The translations under genes were made by a program, and so were the position numbers. This document shows positions 33,401-45,900 of a DNA stretch of 64,000 nucleotides, in pieces (position 1 is the first letter of the stretch; every line of letters begins with the position of its first letter). Below the pieces are notes generated by a model. The model was not told the DNA's origin, made no database searches, and worked only from the letters and a program-made list of their open reading frames with translations. Source of the DNA: Paramyrothecium sp. XJ0827 (taxonomy: Eukaryota > Ascomycota > Sordariomycetes > Hypocreales > Stachybotryaceae); assembly GCA_020881915.1 (NCBI GenBank), contig JAJFPB010000003.1:2790001-2854000 (forward strand). The letters are read 5' to 3'.

Positions 33401-33928
33401 AAGATGGTTCTATCGGGCAATGCGGCCCCGCAAGCACCGGCTCTCGGCGGGGACGACGACGATAGCGGCGATAGCATGATCAGCTACGAGTATGCGCCGT
33501 CTGAGGTTAGCTTCATCCCGCCCCCACGAACGGAGCCGGGAACGGCGTCGTCCGAGGTACCTAGGAGATCGTTGTCATCGTCTCGGCGAGGCCCACTCAG
33601 CTCCAACCCACCCCGTGAAAGCGGCCCGGTACACGATGATGAGGACGGCCCGGACTCTGACGAGGTCCCGCCAGTCCCCCCGCTGCCGGACCTGGACTCG
33701 CTGCCGAGCAAGATTGGATCCCAAGCGGGAGATGTGTCTGTCCAGGATTACGCCACGAAGCCCGCTAGGAGCAGCAGCAGCCGGCGTGGAAGGTCAAGCC
33801 TGAAGACGATGTCACTCCGGTCTCGCGATGAGGGCGGCCGAGCGGCGGATTTGCAGGAGCTGCTGAAGGGCATCGACAGCCACTCGGGCGAAGGGACGCT
33901 GGGGAACCTGACGAAGCCGCCATATTAG
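30448..33928 (+). CDS. EFR3: EFR3-family plasma-membrane scaffold protein
   Basis: Efr3 anchors the Stt4 phosphatidylinositol 4-kinase complex at plasma-membrane PIK patches. Exons 30448-30662 and 30766-33928, with a 103-bp intron (GTACGC donor, GCTAAC branch, GACAG acceptor), give 1125 residues. The N-terminus MNAIQQKCRPKHQVLVLKCY has basic residues and two cysteines (8, 19) suited to membrane binding or acylation. Residues up to about 750 are helical-repeat-like and carry the family blocks NSSELSYLLFYA, KKTATDVWR and VTLGILRALLDK, with LLTKLVFKLGVNA further on. The last 350 or so residues are Ser/Pro-rich and probably disordered. The single long second exon shows no frame disruption. Confidence 0.92.
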
Positions 33929-35821
33929 AAACGGAGGAATCAATATGTGTATACATGGCACGCGCATCTAATGGGAGGGTGGGCAGGCCCCGGGCGGCAC
34001 GGCGGGTTTTGTGTTTCTTGGCAGAGGAATGAGCGTTCAACGGGCTGTGTAAAAAGACCTTTCTGGAGTTTGGAGGTAGTCGCTGTGAAGAATTGCAAAA
34101 ACACGGCAAGCTAGAGTAAAGTGTATTACTAGTTACAAAGAGAACAGGCACCAGTGCAGCAGACAAGAAGAGTTGATATAGTTTCGTACGGGAGACGAGG
34201 GGATTGATTCATCTACGTGCGTGCGTAGCAGACGAGTGTTGAGTTGGCCAGGCCTTGTTCCCCCTCCTGTAAGGCTGGACATGAAGCCGTCAGGAATGGG
34301 AATTATTGGCCGAGGATGCCCGCACGCGATTTGCTCTTAAAAGACACGCATGCATGATCCAGAACAAAACGGGGCTGTTTTGTGCGGATAACGCTATCGC
34401 GAAGGATTTGCTTGCCTGCTCCAAGGTTCCTGGTGGTACGAACATGACGGTCTGTCCCATGTGGCTGTGAAGGAGACAAGATGCACAGAACGGAGCGGTT
34501 TCATGCATTCAATTCGTGCAGACCCTGTGCGCTAAGCTTTTGGGGGGGGACTGCGGCATTGCCCCCCGTATCACGACAGCGTGCTTCTCGACACCGAAAA
34601 CCGTGGAAGCGCCAATAACGAACCGGGGTGACTTTTTTGCGCGGGTGTTCGAGGTGCGACGGGCGGCCGAAACGGGCCAAGTTCGGACATGCATGGCAAT
34701 GAACGGTGAGGGGAGGCTGTGCTGGCTTCTATCCCCCCCCCTTTCCTTGGCTTTTGGCCCTATGGCCCTTTGGCCTTTTGAGAGGGTGGGGGGGGGCACC
34801 GCCCAGACGGGTCACCGGCAAGCAGCCTGTGTTTGCCCTTGTTGCTGGTGGAAGGGCGAAGGGAGTGGTCCACTGGTTCGTGTTGTCAGCCTAGAACATG
34901 CGGGTAGGAGATGGCAAGGCGTTCGAAATGCCTCGTGCGACAAGGGACGATTGGGGACTGCGCTGCGCTGCGCCGCCGCTGTGCTTTTTTGTGCTTGTGC
35001 TGGTGCTTGTCACTTGCTATCCCATCCATAACTTATTGGTCGCCTCTTTCGCACTCCCCCGCATTCGCATTTCGACCGCTTTCTTTTTGGCTGATGCCTA
35101 CTACTACTAAGGTAGTCTACGACCGCCATACCGCTTTGCTGCCAATCTCACCTCACCTCACTCGCCCTGGCTTCCTTGTCTTGCTCTACTCTGTACTCTG
35201 TACTCTGTCCTCTTTCTCTCATCGAATCGAGGCAAAACCATCTTTTTAATCCCCTCCTAATTCCTAGCACCATTTCACTACCAACCTACCTTACCTACCT
35301 ACCTACCTAGCTACACGTACTCATACGCTAGGAGCGCCAACTTCACGCCAGGACAAAGAACACGGATGGGGCCATAGCTTTCCCCTCGCCGTTTCCCCCG
35401 GGTTCGCTCTCCCTAGCCCGAACGAGGCCAAGTTCGAGGTGGTGCTTTTACGTTCCCTGTCCCCGTCCTACCGAGAAGCGGGCACGGCGCAACACCCCGA
35501 TACCGACCACCTGGCTTTGTTCGCTCGTCTTCTCACCGCCGCTTTCAACAAATCCTCGTCTTCTCCCAAGCTGCTCGATCCACGGGGAGATTTTTTTTCT
35601 TTCTTTCTTTCTTTCTCTCCGTGTGTGAACAGGAACAGCCTGAACCTTGCGGGATACTACCCAAGGACGGCTTTGCCCTTTCCGCCTCGTCTGATCTTCA
35701 ATCCCTCCGCAACTTGGCCCCCAGACAAGACGAAACAAGAAACAACCAACCAACTGAAGATACCACCGCGGCCACAAACCCGGCGCCCCAGCGATCCTGA
35801 ACCAAGCACCTGGTGGGGGCC
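33929..35821. other. Intergenic stretch and long pyrimidine-rich leader
   Basis: No gene seen. From about 35100 the sequence is C/T-rich, with TACC-type repeats at 35287-35315 and a TTTC run at 35590-35615, typical of a fungal 5' leader. An open frame at 35439-35993 overlaps the next gene in another frame and is judged spurious. Confidence 0.55.
35590..35618 (+). repeat. TTTC microsatellite
   Basis: A T run followed by about six TTTC/CTTT units in the leader of the PPxY membrane-protein gene. Confidence 0.85.
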
Positions 35822-36559
35822 ATGGATCCGTTCGGCGATGACGATGACACGCGACAGGACCATCCATCACAGTCGATACACAATGCCGCCTACCCCGACT
35901 CTCCCTACCAGCCTGGCCAAGGCCAGCAGCACCACCAACTGCGCCTGGATACCACCAGCCCGCCTCCTAACCACAATCCTTCCTCCTCACTGATCAGTTC
36001 CTCGTACACGCCTTCCAGTCACCACAGTCACCTGCGGGACTCCTCGGCGTCATGGTCCACCGCCGCAACGCCAGCGCCTCACCTCACCTCTCCCCAGGAT
36101 CCCCCGCCCCCGTACGATGCCACACGCCAGGCGCCACGCTCAGCGAGCACGTACTCGCCGCAGCATGAGCCGCTGCTTGCGGAGCGGTCTCCCTCCAATC
36201 CACCAGACGGTGGTTTCATGGAGCCGATCCCCCTGCAACCCATACACACGCGTCCGTTGAGCTCGGCGCTGCCTGTCCCGCACAACGGATACTACACCCC
36301 ACTGCCGTCGCCGGGCCCTCAATCCTATCTGGACCAGCAGCAACAGCGGCAGCAGCAGCAACCTCACCTCCCCATCGGCAGCGACGACGTGCTCTCGCCC
36401 GCAACTGCAACGAGCGGCAAGCTTGCCCCGGTGTCCGATGCCAGGTGGCGCAAGCGCCGGCGTCTGCAGCTCTGTCTCATCGCCGTCACACTGCTCGTCA
36501 TCTTCTTCGTGGCTCTGGCCGTGGGGGTCGCGTGGAAGGCATTCGACCTGGGCGGCTGA
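35822..36559 (+). CDS. Tail-anchored membrane protein with PPPPY motif
   Basis: A single exon of 245 residues from the ATG at 35822 (MDPFGDDDD). I do not recognise a family. The first 207 residues are Ser/Pro/Gln-rich and probably disordered. A PPPPY (about 94-98) can bind WW domains, and a Gln run lies near 175-190. A basic patch (RWRKRRR, 208-214) precedes one 24-residue hydrophobic segment (215-238) and a seven-residue tail. That makes it a single-pass protein with a large N-terminal cytosolic part. Proteins of this build often act as Rsp5/Nedd4 ubiquitin-ligase adaptors or substrates; that role is inference from the motif. A further ATG-less nine bases upstream are in frame. Confidence 0.8.
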   Translation: MDPFGDDDDTRQDHPSQSIHNAAYPDSPYQPGQGQQHHQLRLDTTSPPPNHNPSSSLISSSYTPSSHHSHLRDSSASWSTAATPAPHLTSPQDPPPPYDATRQAPRSASTYSPQHEPLLAERSPSNPPDGGFMEPIPLQPIHTRPLSSALPVPHNGYYTPLPSPGPQSYLDQQQQRQQQQPHLPIGSDDVLSPATATSGKLAPVSDARWRKRRRLQLCLIAVTLLVIFFVALAVGVAWKAFDLGG

Positions 36560-39500
36560 AAGTGGCACGAAGCCCTGCGCACGACTACCAGGGCCTCGCT
36601 CGCGGACGCAGGGAGCTGTGTCTGCACCTTCGCGGACGGGGCCGTTGGGCGCCCTAAGAGATTTACAGCACACTACATATTTGAACCGGGAGGTTGGGCA
36701 AGGACCTGTTTCAAGCGAGCATAAACAAGGATCGGCGAATTCTTGGTGAAGCGGCTTTTGGCGTTTTGGATGGCGTTCTCGGATAACCAGTATCTTAATG
36801 AGCGTGGGGGTAACCCACATGCCACGTCTTGACGAAGCGATAGCGAGACCGAAAGGCAATACATAATAAAACGTATAATCTTGATCTTTACCTTTGGGCC
36901 TTTGGTCTTACTCGTGATCAGATATGCTCCCTGACACTTTGATAGATGAGGTATTTCGTAGTACGGAGTCTTGATCGGCTGATGGCATTGTGTTCCCTCC
37001 GTGCCTAGCGACTGCCCCCGAAAAACAAGGAAAAGGTGGAACGGGGAGAAGAAAAAGGAATTATGTGGCGGCCTCAGAATCAGGTTCTCGCAATAACGTA
37101 CGAGGACCTACCATGTGGTTGCGATGTTGGTGTTAGGACGTCCAAGCTCTGGCTGAAATTGACCACTGGCCAGCCTGCAATAAACTGATTGTCGCCTGAT
37201 TCCACGTTGCTGGGTGAAAATACCGGGAAAGGCTACCGCCTGCACGGTCATGGGCTGAGTATACTAGAAACGCAACCTGTGTCATCACCATTGCCAAGAA
37301 GAAGAAGAGAAAAGTAGCCCTGACTGGCAATATCCCAGAATATAATGTCGGTCCCCTAAAAAAGAGAAGCAACCAGCAGCTGACTGGACGACCGTCGGTT
37401 GGTTTGGGCGACGGGAAACAGAATTAAGGTACCTCCAAAGTAAGGTACGGGTAGCGGTCGGCCGGTGGAGGAGCCAGGCCGCTGGGTACAGGTACCGGAC
37501 GATCCCCAGCCACCACGTGGGCTTTGCTCCCAACGAGGACCACCCCCTTACCAGTTCGGGTCCTAACACCAGTTCCCCCATTCCACTCCCACTCCCAGCA
37601 CTCTGGGTTGGAGGCGTGTGCTGGGCGAGTGAATCCTTGTCGAGTTTTTTCTTCTTCTCTTTGGGTTTTCTCTTCTTTTGTTGATTGCTATAGTTCCCAC
37701 AACCGTTGCCGCAACCCTCTGAGAATAGTTAGTCAGGCGGGCAACACCTAGCGGCACATGCATCAACCCCAAATGGACATGTTCCCAGATGCGTTCTTTG
37801 CCCTCCACCCTCAACGTCACTTTACCCGTGGCGGCGGTGCCGAATTTTCTCGGAGAGGCCGCTGAGTGTGTGCTATCGGCACGCTGCGACGAGGGAAGGG
37901 AGAAAAAAAAGCGAGTTGCAAGGGCCCTGCTCCCAGGACGATGGGCCCGAAACAGCAGAGCGCGGGTGGAAGGGGGCGTGTGCATGGGTTGGCGAGGCCC
38001 CCTCCCCCTGGGGATCTGGCAGCAAATATGTGACGAGCAAACAACAGTCTCAGGAAAAGCAGCCAAATCGGGATTCGAAGACAAAACCCAGTCAATATTT
38101 CCTTATAGCGACGATGCCAAACAATCCTCATATTCCGCAGGCGGATGATGCCTGAGCTGCGGCGTCCACGAAATGGCGGTGGCAGGTTTGACATAAGGGG
38201 CAGCGGCAAGGAACTCTTCCGCGAGACATTGATTGCGGAGTCGAGGGCTCCAGGAGCCCGGCCTTCCCATTGAGGATCTCAACTCGCCATGTGCCCCCGT
38301 GACGACCAGTCGTTGATCGTTTCCGACGTCGATCGTTGTGTCTACACGTCTTGTCCCAATATCCCGTAGCCCGGGAAACAAAAGGCGGCCGGGGGATGGA
38401 TCATGGCCCAGTTTTCTCGTCAGATGATGAACGGATGGCTGGCCTAGGGGAGGAAGGGGGGCGCTACCCGACAATCAGCAACACGTAGCCCTGTTTTCTG
38501 GTTGTACAAGATGTGCCACTGGCCTGATCGAGGTCGAGTCAACTCTTCGATCCAAGCGCAATAGGTGCGTCAACCCTCGGCCGAGCGATCAGGCCTGAGA
38601 CCGCTGGCGGCCCCAAGGATGACCCGTGCAGACGTCAGTGCTTCGCAACGGCACGCATGCACGAGCATGACAGGCGCGCCGTCCCGCAGAAGGGAATACC
38701 ATCCTCGTCTGGGAGGAGAGGGGGGGGGGACCTGTCATCCTAGATAGCATGGTGGGATCGACACACCGTGGCCCGATGATGGGGTCCCCCGTCATGTAAA
38801 ATGATGGACAGGGCCAAGGAGAGCCTCGACGAGAGAAGTAAATTCCTGCGTAAGGCGGTGCGCTACGGCGGCAAAGCACATTGCACAACACATGAGCGGG
38901 CGCGTTGGGGGCCGTTCCTCATGTCAAACCGCCCCGATGACGAATGACGTTACAATCGCCGCACCGACCATGATATGGGATTCGATGGCATGGCATAATG
39001 TAAGTGGCGTGCCACAAAAGATGAGTTTCATATGCCGTGCGAAACATTGGACATCTGCTGCGAATATGCCACATACCCAGCGACCAGAGTAGATGGCGCT
39101 GCGGCGGATGGAAACGTCCCACGAAACATCAAAACGCAGATGGAGGCACGCGAGAAGGCATTGAAACGCGGCAAGCCCGCGGCTCGTGTGCCGGCGGCCC
39201 AGCGAGCAGATCCCGGATTGCTGGACCCAGGTCGGATAAAATACCTAGGTAAGGAACGCAGGTTAATTGACAGAATCCACCTTGGCTGAAGGATCCCAAT
39301 CCGCGCGTCTCCCTCCATCCGCGCGTCTTTCGCTTTCCGCACTGCCTCGGCCTGCAGAGCTGGCCTCAGCATGGGCCGGGGCCGTCCACAAGCGACAAAC
39401 ACATTGCCTCACTTGGCAATGGCGACTACTCATATGTCCTGGAACTGGTGTCTAGGCCCTGTGGGTGTGGTGAGTGCGTTGGCCTTTCTACGTCAAGACA

Positions 39501-40129
39501 GGACGGGTGTGAACACCACCCCCCAGGTGCGCCTTTCGTCTAGTATCTTCGGCGGCGTGGCTTTTTTTTTTTTTGGACCCTGAATAAGCCGTGGACGTGA
39601 CGTGGGCGGATTACGATTGCCGATTCCTTTCCTTACTCACTCGCAACCAATGCCGTGCGTGGAGAGTTGCTGAGTGAACATGCCGTGGGCGGCTTGCATG
39701 AGTGACCTGTTCCAGCTTTCCGTGGATGGGCATTCGATAATTTGGTGCTGTGCAACGTGGTGAGGGACTCTGGGTTTCAGGACCAGGACCATAAGGTAAG
39801 GTAGTGAGGGTTTGTCACGTTAACGGTCGACCTACAGAGTAGAATCCGTCCACTCACGGTATTCCTCACATGGGTGAAAGGACAGAGCAATCGGCTCTTA
39901 TTGTTACGGGCCACTCGTCCCGGCTCCGGGGGTCGGGCACGGGTGGCCACCCCACCTCCTTTTTTTGCACAGTGAGTGGGATATACCACCTGCTGGGTAC
40001 CATAGTGTCACCTAGAAGCAGTGGCTAGCGGCGGGTAGCCTCGAGGTAAAGCGGCTGCGCCTAAACCCCCGGCTCCCGAGTCCTCTGCTTGGCCCCCCCC
40101 CCCCTTCGGTCGAGTCCGCCTACCACCTT

Positions 40130-40315
40130 ACCGTAAGGTACCCTCCCAACGTTAAAACTAAGGTTTTGGTGCTGTAAGGCAAGGCAGGGCAGGGCAGGGC
40201 ACCTACCTAAGGTACCTACCAAAGGTGGCCTAGAGCACGAGCGCCGGAAGCTCTAGCCTCCACTGAGGTACCTGGGTACCTGGCTTACCTACGGCAAGGT
40301 ACTATTAGAGGCAGG
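40130..40315. repeat. Cluster of GGTACCT/AAGGTA palindromic words
   Basis: Contains repeated TAAGGTACC, AGGCAAGGCAGGGCAGGGCAGGGC, ACCTACCTAAGGTACCTACC and GGTACCTGGGTACCTGG. Similar words occur near 7390, 37431, 47540, 47735 and 50215. The function is unknown; they may be relics of small palindromic elements or promoter features. Confidence 0.6.
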
Positions 40316-40737
40316 GCACAGCGGTACTTTCCAGGTGCTGCTGCAACGAAGGCAGCCCGGCGCCGGCGATTCTCTCTACCTGCCCTCATCACGGCCTTTA
40401 CTTCTTTCTTCTTTCTTCTTCCTTTTCAGCCCGATGTCTCGTAGGGTTCTGATCTGTCGGAAATAAGAGGTCACAGGGAAGCCCCGTCTTTCGCCTCCCT
40501 GGATCTCTTGTCCTCTCCTTGTTGCGTTTTGACTGGATCCGATGGTATATCTTGGGCCGCTGCCCTCCCATTCCGTTGCTGCTCCGCCTCTCTTTACATG
40601 CCTTCCTCATTCCTTCGGTACCACGACGAGTCAACAGGGCTTTCTGCCATCTCATCTCACGAATCGACGGGGCACATAAGGGGCAAGCGACCCGAATCTA
40701 GGTTCCTCCCGCTTCCCATTCATCACAACACACATAT

Positions 40738-40796
40738 AAATCAATCAATCAATCAACCACCCAGCCAAACCAACCAAACCAAACCAAACTAAACCC
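40738..40796 (+). repeat. ATCA and AAACC microsatellites
   Basis: AATC-type units (40740-40757) followed by CCAAA units (40765-40795), upstream of RSR1. Confidence 0.85.
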
Positions 40797-41499
40797 AGCT
40801 TCGGGTCCGCCTTTCTTGGCTCTCCTTTCCTCGGGCCCAGGTCCAGGTCCAGGTCTAGGTCAAGGTCTTCCTTCGCTAGACCCCCAACTTTTCTAGCTCA
40901 GGTAGACGGGACCCAGAGACCGGCGACTAGACTGGGAAAGACAACACGCCCACGCCCACTACTCTGTACCACGGCTTCACACACACCCCCACACGCCGAA
41001 AATCCAGCACCCCCTCTCTCCCCTCTACTGGCCTGGCCTGGCCTGGCCTGTCTCTCCTCTTCTTCCCGAACGACGTGAGCGACGAGCAGGGGAGCGTTGG
41101 AAAAAATAGCTTCGAGGTTGGACCACGACTCAAAAGGGGTTTTGGCCCCCGCTTCCTCTGCCACCTCAACCACCCGAGACAAGGAACGGAAGAGAGAAAA
41201 AAAAAAAGACCAGAGACCAGAGAACAGCTCTACTGCTGCAGCGAACATCACCTGCATCACACTCACTAAACCAGCCAACGTTACACTCAACTGGGTATTT
41301 CACTCAGCGCCGTGTTCCTAATTCTAGCTCCAAGCGAGCGCTTGGACATTCTTTTTTGCATTGAGCCAAAAAGACTGCTGACTGTACCGCGACACGGCCG
41401 AGAGATTCCCGCAGCTGCGCAAAGCTTCCCCATCCCCGTGCGTTATAACCGCAAATCAAAATCACTATTATAGTGCATCACCACCCACCAGACCAGCCC

Positions 41500-41615
41500 A
41501 AGTCCAGTCCAGTCCAGTCCAGATTAATCCAGTCGTTTCCAGCCCAGCCCAGCCCAGCCCAGCCCCGGCCATCGCTTCACCACTCACGCTCATCTCAACT
41601 CAACTCAACTCAACA
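41500..41615 (+). repeat. Short-unit repeats in the RSR1 leader
   Basis: TCCAG units (about 41503-41522), CCCAG units (about 41540-41563) and CAACT units (about 41597-41613), one after another. Confidence 0.85.
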
Positions 41616-41893
41616 AGACTTGACCCTTCACTCACATCAACCTCCGCCTCCGCCTGGGCCTGACCACGGCCTAGCAGCCGGGACTCACATCCGCGCGATC
41701 GCCAAGGCACCCTGGCACCTTTTCTCAGCGGCATCTTTGCACGCGTCATAACGGTACCTCTGCCGCGGGAGCAGGCGATAACTGCCATCATCATCTCCGA
41801 AACCTAAATCCAAGTTGGGCTCCGCGCCAACCACGCAGGCCGACGCCGACTCCAACGCCGACGACAGGCCCGTCCCGAGCACACGCCCTCGTC

Positions 41894-42961
41894 ATGTCAC
41901 CTCGATACCAGCCCATGCAAACGTTTGTGCTCCCCTGACGAGCCGCCTCGCACCGCATGGCAGATCCTTTGCTAACTCTCCTGTTTCACAGGCATGAACT
42001 ACATGTGGTAGTTCTCGGCGCAGGTATGTCCGAGTCCGCGGAAACTGACCATCACGTGTGACATCACCTGACCGTCCCGTCTCTAGGTGGTGTAGGCAAA
42101 AGCTGTTTGACCGGTGAGTATTCGCGGTGCGGTGCGCTTCCAATGGCCCGCCATGCTGATCGTTGAGCAGCACAATTCGTACACAATGAGTGGATCGAGA
42201 GTTACGACCCCACGATTGAAGATTCGTATCGAACGCAGGTTCAGGTTGATGTATGTGATCCTATGGTTGATGTGATTCCATCACTCACTAACAAATGCTT
42301 CAGGGACGTCAAGTCATGCTTGAGATGTACGTCCACGTCATATCAAATCGCACTCCTAGTAATGTGTCCAATCTAACCTAACGCTCTGTAGCCTCGACAC
42401 TGCTGGCACGGAACAATTTGGTAAGTCCTTTTCCTCAATATCTGATGGCGGGAGACTCCAGCTCACATTGTCCAGTTGCCATGCGAGACTTATACATGAA
42501 GACCGGCCAAGGGTTCCTGCTTGTCTTCAGTATTGCCTCGGCTTCGTCGTTGAATGAACTGGCTGGCCTGCGTGAGGAAATCCTCCGCATCAAAGATGAC
42601 AACAATGTTCCTATGGTTATTGTTGGCAACAAGGCCGATTTGGAAGAGAACAGGGCTGTCCCTCGAGCCAAGGGCTTCTCCATATCGCAAAGATGGGGCG
42701 CGCCCTATTACGAAGCCAGTGCCAGGACAAGGAGTGAGTCAAGCTTCCGTTGATTTGCAGAAGTCAAGAGCCAAGGGTTACTAACCCGCCGCACCAGCCA
42801 ATGTAGACGAGGTCTTTGTAGATCTGTGCCGACAGATGCTTCGAAAGGAGGACGAAGCTACGAATGAACCGAGCGACGGTCCAAAGCGCAGCTCACATCG
42901 AAGTGGAAGACGAAGGTCCGGAAGAAATAGGGACGGTGGCCCACGTTGCGTGATTCTATAA
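41894..42961 (+). CDS. RSR1: Ras-family GTPase Rsr1/Bud1 (Rap-like)
   Basis: Marks growth sites at the plasma membrane and recruits the Cdc42 polarity machinery. Eight short exons (41894-41922, 41992-42023, 42087-42113, 42171-42250, 42304-42326, 42392-42420, 42476-42733, 42798-42961) encode 213 residues, with every junction in frame. Introns are 53-69 bp. G boxes are visible: GAGGVGKS, the effector loop YDPTIEDSYR, DTAGTEQF, NKAD and SAR. HELHVVVLG precedes the P-loop. A basic tail ends in CVIL, a CaaL box that predicts geranylgeranylation. The first exon is short; the ATG at 41894 plus a GTTTGT donor is the solution that keeps frame and has a GCTAAC branch point and CAG acceptor. Its nine-residue leader is the least certain part. 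Confidence 0.93.
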
Positions 42962-45900
42962 CGGACCGGACCGTTGAGCCTCTTCCCTCTGCATCAGAGA
43001 GGCAGCAGCAAACGATCTTGCCTTGCCTCTTTACGACCCGTCGCTCGGCAACGTCGGTGCTTGACAGCCATGCTTCACGGCCGTCGTTTCGACTGGACGA
43101 CACCCAGGACGCGAACGCAATCCTCCATCACCAATGGGGGTTTTCAATTCTTTCATGTCATCTTACCTTCACTTCTTTCCTCCCGGCTTGGATCTATCTG
43201 AACTCTGTTTGGGGGGCCCTCTTTTCTTCTTCTTTCTTTTCCTGCCTTATTCTTCTTTTCACACTTTTCTTTTTCTGATTTGGGACAACCGGCCTCATGC
43301 AATGACTGGATTGACCAAGTCTTTTTTTATCCCCCCCCTTTCGAATTTCTTTTCGCTCGCTCAAGCGATTCCTTTTTAACATGTGATACCACAGCAGGCT
43401 AGGGTTGGAAAAAAACTTTTGTTGTATAGAAGCACGAAAGAGCAAAGGTGTGGTGGGCTTTTCAAAGACGGTGTTTGAGGCGTTCATGGGGACACAAGGC
43501 AAGGTGAAGCCGCAGGGGCGAAACCGCGGTGTGATGGATTACTTTTTTTTTTCGCTTTCGTTTTAGATTTCATACTATCTATCACAAGTTTTGGCGCTGG
43601 CTTCAGTGCAACTGTGCTACCGCAGGCTCTACATTTGGATACGTGTTCAAAAGCTTTATGGTTGAAACTCGTTCAGGATGGCCAAGGCGTCTCCTGACCT
43701 GTAAGCTCCTGCGTATGGTGATGAAACTTGGTCAAGCGTGAATGGCACACCCCGTATCTTGCTCTAGGATTGCGCGAGAAGGTTCAAGCAGGGTCTCGTG
43801 GCATTGCTGCGCATACTACGCAGGAACATGGCATCTGAGACGTCGGGTTTAGGAAGCCACGAGCACAAACGCAACGTATGTTCGCCACCGCCTCGAGCTT
43901 GAACAGTACACAAGGCTCCCTGTCATCTGACGACGCCATGTCTGAACAAGACCTGGTCCATGGCTACGGCTGTGGAACAAGGACTCGTCTACCGCACCAA
44001 TCCATGTCGTGCCAGCTAGGCCCGGGCGAACAGACTTTTGCAACACGGAAAGACGCCACGGGCCGCAAGAGCTCCATTTTGGGCATCTCTCCTGGAGGGG
44101 CTCCCCAAGGAGAAGCGATAGGGACTCTAGGAGCGGTACACCGACTGTCGGTAGATCTAGCCCGTAGTCATGACTAGATGCTCCCCTTCCGTCTCCGGCT
44201 CGCGTAGCTGCGGGATGGGAACGTCCGCGGCTGCCGCTTGCAAGGACAGAAAGCCAGCCGCGTCGTATGGCGACGGGCAAAGAAGAATATCACCGACGCA
44301 CAGCTTTCGCTGTCAGCGTTCGTTTCGTGTAAGCTGGCCGCGGCGGACCCGTGCCTGTGAACGAGCCACCTGTGAGCACCTCCTGCTCCGCCGTTGGGAA
44401 TGCGAGTCGGCGCTCCGCGAACGCTACGTCTTCAGAATCCCGGCAGGGCACAAAGACCGCAGCCATCAAACAAGCACGGTCCCTCGACCTGCCGGTTGAA
44501 TTAATCTACCCTTGCCTCGAAATCCCGCCAACGGAACCCTGCGTAGCTGTCCTCAACTGCACGGGTGCCGCGCCCATTTATCCACACTCCGGCCATCTGC
44601 ACTGGCACCGAGAAGCGTCCTTCGAATCACTCCAGGTGGTGTTATTCGGGGGGTGATTCGAGGCTAGCCTCGAGCATGGTGAGACCCGTGAACAGGAAGC
44701 ACCAAAATACCAACTCGTCGTTAGCCGGACAGTATGACCAGCTCGCCCAGAGAGGGGGGTTTCCGCAGACTGCTGGCAGATTGTATCATTTCCTTCTTTA
44801 GCACAACCGGAGGAAGAAGAGCTTGCAGTCCATTCTGACGTGCACGAAATCCGTACATGTGTGTTCTATGCCTCCTCGTCACCCATCTCTGCTACCCGTC
44901 ATATCGTCCACTGTTGAGGGCTTCTTTGCAGAGACGAGCGAGAATTACGGCTGTGTGCAGACTCAATCAAGGTGGATTAGATCTTGAGCAACAGAGAATA
45001 CGATGTCAAACCCGGCATAACAAAGCTTTGAGCCGAGGCTACCTTCAGCTTTGTTCTACTCCAATTTGTTTACTTAGTTGTACGATAACTGAACGTGGAA
45101 TAGATGGGATTGTAGGCTTCGCTTCCAGGTAGTCTGTTGCAGTCTATTCTTCTGCCAATCACTTCATCCTACCCAAAAGAATGGGGGAAAAAGAGAAAAA
45201 GTGTGTGGCATTGCCTGGCTGTCCACGTCCAGGGTGTCAAATGCAATGGCCATCCCTTCGTTGGGTTTGAAAAGCAAATGCACCTGCAGTTCTGATGCAC
45301 TAGAAATGCACCTGGGACAATTGCCTATCACTGTGGGATGTGCAGAAAGCGATGGCTCGGCTCCAACCAACCAAATACCGTCATGTGCGCTCAGTCCTGC
45401 CTCGCGTGTGGTCACGGCGTATAGGTGGGGGAGCAACGGGGTCATCACGCAAGAGGTCAATGGAAGCCAAGATCGAAAGAAAGAAATTCCAAATCCAGAA
45501 TCCCTGAGTAAGGGCTGGACTCGCTGGCAAGCTCGAAAGTAGGCATTGCGTGCTTCCAAGTGGTCAGCCCTTGATGCGAGTTGCGCGGCGTTGGGCCCAC
45601 ATACGGCAGCTTCAACAAGATAAGTATGCACCATCTTCGGCGGTAGGGCAGGGCAGAAGGTTTTGACACAGCATGATATGAACATGTGCCGGCGTTCTGT
45701 ATGCAAGGATCTACAACTGCTCAGCCCTGAGCTCCATGGCTTGTCCGATGCTTGCCTAGCATTACGATCCGTGCCCCCGCGAAGTCGGCCAACACTGCCC
45801 AGAGCCATCCAGCAAGCTAGGACAGTGGCAATGCATGCTGTAAGCACGGCGGGAATTGGATAGCTTTGGGTAACAGTCCGCAAGATCCATGTCCCCTGAA

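Larger units (their letters stand above)
36560..41893. other. Gene-free stretch of 5.3 kb, right half a repeat-rich leader
   Basis: No supported gene. GGTACC/GGTACCT-type palindromic words are frequent at 37430-37500 and 40130-40310. From about 40700 to 41900 the sequence is a chain of short A/C and C/T repeats, probably the promoter and leader of RSR1. Confidence 0.6.

Noticed and set aside
35439..35993. 184-codon plus-strand frame overlapping the PPxY gene
   Set aside because: Mostly C/T-rich leader translated in another frame; the PPxY gene's membrane segment and motif favour its own frame.
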